Below, piece by piece: positions 61,445 through 64,000 of a stretch of 64,000 nucleotides of DNA. Position numbers and translations under genes: made by a program. Each line of letters opens with the position of its first letter. The stretch's first letter is position 1. The notes under the pieces are model-generated. The model did not search any database, had not been told where the DNA came from, and saw only the letters and a program-made list of their open reading frames with translations. Origin of the DNA: JAPOXR01 sp965116115 (GTDB lineage Bacteria > Pseudomonadota > Alphaproteobacteria > Rhodobacterales > Rhodobacteraceae); assembly GCA_965116115.1 (NCBI GenBank), contig OZ220486.1:2170001-2234000 (forward strand), written 5' to 3'.

Positions 61445-62818
61445 TTACCTGTAAGCGACCGACCGCGCCGCTTCGACTATCTCGCCGGGCGTGACAAGCG
61501 CAAGTTTCTCTAAATTAGCTGCATAAGGCATCGGGACATCTTTACCGGTGCAGTTGATAACCGGAGCGTCAAGCCAGTCAAAAGCCTGCTGCATGATGAC
61601 GGAACTCAAGTAACTCCCGATTGAGCAGACGGGCCAGCCTTCCTCAACCGTCACGCATCTGTTGGTTTTCTTGACGGATGAGATCACGGTTTCGGTGTCC
61701 ATCGGGCGCAGTGTGCGGAGATCGACCACCTCGGCGTCGATACCGGTCTCTGCAAGCTGCCGGGCGGCTTCCAGCGTGTGGGACATCCCGATACCGAAAG
61801 AGATCAACGTGACATCGTTTCCTTCCCGCTGGATTTTGGCTTTGCCGATCGGAACCGTGAAATCTTCGGCCAGCGGCACATCGAATTCGCGTCCGTAAAG
61901 AATTTCGTTTTCAAGAAATATCACCGGGTTCGAATCGCGTATCGCGGACTTCAGAAGACCTTTGGCGTCGGCGGCCGAGAAAGGCTGAATGACTTTCAGT
62001 CCGGGCACATGCGCATACCATGCCGCATAATCCTGGCTGTGTTGAGCGGCGACGCGCGCCGCTGCTCCGTTCGGTCCACGGAACACGATCGGGCATCCCA
62101 TTTGACCGCCTGACATATAGAGTGTCTTAGCGGCGGAATTCACAATCTGGTCAATGGCCTGCATGGCGAAGTTGAATGTCATGAATTCAACGATGGGACG
62201 CAGCCCGGCGAATGCGCTCCCGACGCCCAGCCCGGTGAATCCGTGTTCAGTGATCGGGGTGTCAACGACACGTTCCGGACCGAATTCTTCCAGCAAACCC
62301 TGCGAAATCTTGTAGGCACCCTGATATTCGGCGACTTCCTCTCCCATCAGGAACACATTCGCGTCACGGCGCATCTCCTCCGCCATGGCTTCCCGCAACG
62401 CGGCCCGCAGTGTCGTGCGCCGGGTCTCTCCGGTCGATTCGGATTCCGCGGCCTGCGCTGGCGGGGCCGGCGCTGACGGCGGGCTCGGCGTCGCTGACAC
62501 CAGCTCTTTTATTTCCGGTTTCGGTGCGGCTGTCTCCGTTGCCGGCGCAGCCCGACCGGTATTCCGTTCGGTCGGACTATCGGTCTCAAGGACAGCGATT
62601 GCCGAGTTTACGGGAATGTCGGCTGCCCCTTCGGCGACCAGCAGTTCAATAATCTGGCCATCTTCATGGGCGTCGACCTCCATTGTGGTTTTGTCGGTTT
62701 CGATTTCGGCGAGGATATCTCCTGCTGACACCGCATCGCCGGTGGTGACCAGCCATTTCGCCAGTGTGCCGGTTTCCATCGTCGGAGACAGCGTCGGCAT
62801 CAGCACTTCGGATTTCAT
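61445..62818 (-). CDS. pdhB: Pyruvate dehydrogenase E1 beta with fused lipoyl domain
   Basis: A 457-aa protein. Residues ~1-80 are a lipoyl domain (MPTLSPTMETGTLAKWLVTT; EIETDKTTMEVDAHEDG), then a Pro/Ala-rich linker. The E1-beta transketolase-like domain follows (LREAMAEEMRRDANVFLMGE; ITEHGFTGLGVGSAFAGLRP; GRPMDTE-like LRPMDTETVISSVKKT near the end). The lipoyl-E1beta fusion is typical of alphaproteobacterial PDH. The ATG at 62818 has GGAGAAG upstream; an upstream in-frame start adds 14 Cys/Gly-rich residues and is less likely. Confidence 0.95.
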   Translation of the reverse strand: MKSEVLMPTLSPTMETGTLAKWLVTTGDAVSAGDILAEIETDKTTMEVDAHEDGQIIELLVAEGAADIPVNSAIAVLETDSPTERNTGRAAPATETAAPKPEIKELVSATPSPPSAPAPPAQAAESESTGETRRTTLRAALREAMAEEMRRDANVFLMGEEVAEYQGAYKISQGLLEEFGPERVVDTPITEHGFTGLGVGSAFAGLRPIVEFMTFNFAMQAIDQIVNSAAKTLYMSGGQMGCPIVFRGPNGAAARVAAQHSQDYAAWYAHVPGLKVIQPFSAADAKGLLKSAIRDSNPVIFLENEILYGREFDVPLAEDFTVPIGKAKIQREGNDVTLISFGIGMSHTLEAARQLAETGIDAEVVDLRTLRPMDTETVISSVKKTNRCVTVEEGWPVCSIGSYLSSVIMQQAFDWLDAPVINCTGKDVPMPYAANLEKLALVTPGEIVEAARSVAYR

Positions 62819-62863
62819 TTTATCTTCTCCGCCGCAGCCGGGGCACTTCGGCCCCCGCATGCT

Positions 62864-63853
62864 TTATGCATAAACATCCGTGTAAAGTTCCTTCTCTTCG
62901 GGTTCCGGACTTGTCCTCGCGAACTCCGCTGATTCATTGATAACTGACCGCACTTCTGAGTCTATTTTCTTGATGTCATCCTCTGTGACATCCGGGAGCG
63001 CGAGCAGCCGCGCACGTACCGCATCGATCGGATCCTGTTCGCCGCGAACCTTCTGGACCTCTTCACGGCTCCGGTATTTTGCGGGATCTGACATGGAGTG
63101 CCCTCGGTACCTGTAGGTCAGCAGCTCCAGAATATATGGACCTTTTCCCGAGCGGCAATGTTCAGCGGCCCGTTCTCCCGCTTCTTTCACCGCAAGGACA
63201 TCCATGCCGTCAGCGATTTCGCCGGGGATTTCGAATGACGCGCCGCGGGTGTGGAATTCCGGTGTTGAGGATGAGCGCTCGGTCGAGGTTCCCATTGCGT
63301 AATGGTTGTTTTCGATGACAAAGATCACCGGAAGCTTCCACAGGGACGCCATGTTGAAGGATTCGTAAACTTGGCCTTGGTTCGCCGCTCCGTCGCCGAA
63401 ATAGGTGAAAGTGACATTTCGTGTGTTCAGATATTTGTCCGCGAAAGCGAGTCCGGCGCCGATGGGCACTTGGGCGCCGACGATGCCGTGCCCGCCGTAG
63501 AAACGGTTTTCTTTGCTGAACATATGCATGGAGCCGCCTTTACCGCGCGAATAACCGCCTGATCTGCCGGTCAGTTCCGCCATGACGCCGTTCGGATGCA
63601 TGCCGGACGCCAGCATGTGCCCATGGTCGCGGTAAGCCGTTATGCGTCTGTCTCCTTCCGCGGCTGCCGCTTCCAAGCCTGTCACCACCGCTTCCTGGCC
63701 GATGTAAAGATGGCAGAAACCGCCGATCTGCCCCATTCCGTACAGCTGGCCGGCTTTTTCCTCGAAACGGCGGATCAGCAGCATCGTTCTGAAATACCCG
63801 AACAATTCGTCTCTAGCAGCGCCGGACTCCTTTTTGCGCCTTTTGTTGGCCAT
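62864..63853 (-). CDS. pdhA: Pyruvate dehydrogenase E1 alpha
   Basis: A 329-aa E1 alpha subunit that binds ThDP and decarboxylates pyruvate. YFRTMLLIRRFEEKAGQLYG starts the domain. ITAYRDHGHMLASGMHPNGV, YSRGKGGSMHMFSKENRFYG, the ThDP motif TYFGDGAANQGQVYESFNMA to VIFVIENN, and the phosphorylation-loop-like YRYRGHSMSDPAKYR are all present. AAGGAGGAACC lies before the ATG. It is first gene of pdhA-pdhB-pdhC. Confidence 0.96.
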   Translation of the reverse strand: MANKRRKKESGAARDELFGYFRTMLLIRRFEEKAGQLYGMGQIGGFCHLYIGQEAVVTGLEAAAAEGDRRITAYRDHGHMLASGMHPNGVMAELTGRSGGYSRGKGGSMHMFSKENRFYGGHGIVGAQVPIGAGLAFADKYLNTRNVTFTYFGDGAANQGQVYESFNMASLWKLPVIFVIENNHYAMGTSTERSSSTPEFHTRGASFEIPGEIADGMDVLAVKEAGERAAEHCRSGKGPYILELLTYRYRGHSMSDPAKYRSREEVQKVRGEQDPIDAVRARLLALPDVTEDDIKKIDSEVRSVINESAEFARTSPEPEEKELYTDVYA

Positions 63854-63960
63854 TTAGCTGGTTCCTCCTTGGCCGGCCGCCTCGCGGCGGCTATCTTAGA
63901 GTCGACTGCGGATGATTTCCAGAGCGCATGAGCGACGGAGGCGCAGAACTCTGCCTGCGG

Positions 63961-64000
63961 TCAATTGATGATGATTTCGTCGGTCCGGATGTAGCCGAGA
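63961..64000 (-). CDS. FtsB/DivIC-like septum protein, extreme C-terminus
   Basis: Only the last 12 codons (LGYIRTDEIIIN and a TGA at 63963-63961) are in the window. The pattern LGY-x-DE-I matches the C-terminus of FtsB/DivIC-type septum formation initiator proteins, and such a gene commonly precedes pdhA in alphaproteobacteria. Too short for certainty. Confidence 0.45.
   Translation of the reverse strand, partial: LGYIRTDEIIIN

Noticed and set aside
1..64000. tRNA, rRNA genes and CRISPR arrays
   Set aside because: GTTCGAA-like strings occur inside coding or IS sequence without cloverleaf flanks, and no regularly spaced direct repeats with unique spacers were seen.

Overview
The window looks like a GC-rich alphaproteobacterial chromosome. 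The evidence is gene content and order. A 2-oxoacid dehydrogenase cluster reads pdhA, pdhB with a fused lipoyl domain, then pdhC, with an FtsB-like C-terminus just upstream. There is also a fabD-fabG-acpP-fabF-mltG cluster, rpsF-rpsR-rplI, pxpBCA, and an amine-oxidase-like/DUF1365/MFS/DUF3833/SDR/CFA-synthase cluster. The genus cannot be named from what is visible. Housekeeping genes are intact, while accessory genes are heavily broken by insertion sequences. That pattern fits a lineage with recent IS expansion, such as a host-associated or small-population bacterium (inference).

Layout. 1-13.2 kb is a damaged defence island: the C-terminus of a DUF499 ATPase, a small DUF7680-like protein, a DUF262 gene cut by an IS256 copy, a gene of unknown family broken by a nonsense codon and an ISAs1 element, a 207-aa protein, an MBL-fold hydrolase, a DUF1156 DNA methylase, and a PLD/SNF2 helicase of DrmD type. 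13.2-17.3 kb is debris: a PIN-toxin remnant, an IS5 end, an IS110 remnant, a small coiled-coil membrane gene and an IS630-type MITE. 17.3-24.6 kb is housekeeping: redoxin, rpe and acs on the minus strand, pxpBCA on the plus strand, and ribosomal proteins rplI, rpsR and rpsF on the minus strand. 25-32.5 kb holds a PIN toxin and its large partner gene, both rebuilt here across IS insertions with target duplications, plus two paralogous coiled-coil/membrane genes and the only intact IS256 transposase. 33-39 kb is a tightly overlapping lipid-modification operon. 39.3-45.9 kb is fatty-acid synthesis with a divergent HisA-like gene inside it, then mltG and cysE. 46-52.2 kb holds an orphan antitoxin, ISAs1 debris, an AceE/transketolase-like E1, an intact IS1634-type transposase and a MITE. 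52.3-59.4 kb holds a stand-alone AAA ATPase, an IS30 pseudogene, a fourth IS256 copy and an Abi_C-type abortive-infection gene. 60.1-64 kb is pdhC, pdhB, pdhA and the end of an FtsB-like gene, all on the minus strand.

Mobile elements. Four full-length IS256 copies (about 1435 bp) are present. Three have perfect 8-9 bp target duplications (AGGAAATCT, GCCGGCGAC, CCGGTTGA) and one has none. Three of the four transposase genes carry a stop at the same codon. One ISAs1 element (target duplication TGCCAAAGG), one decayed IS630 element (TA target) and several remnants and MITEs complete the set. No tRNA, rRNA or CRISPR array was seen. All calls come from reading the sequence; no database search was run.
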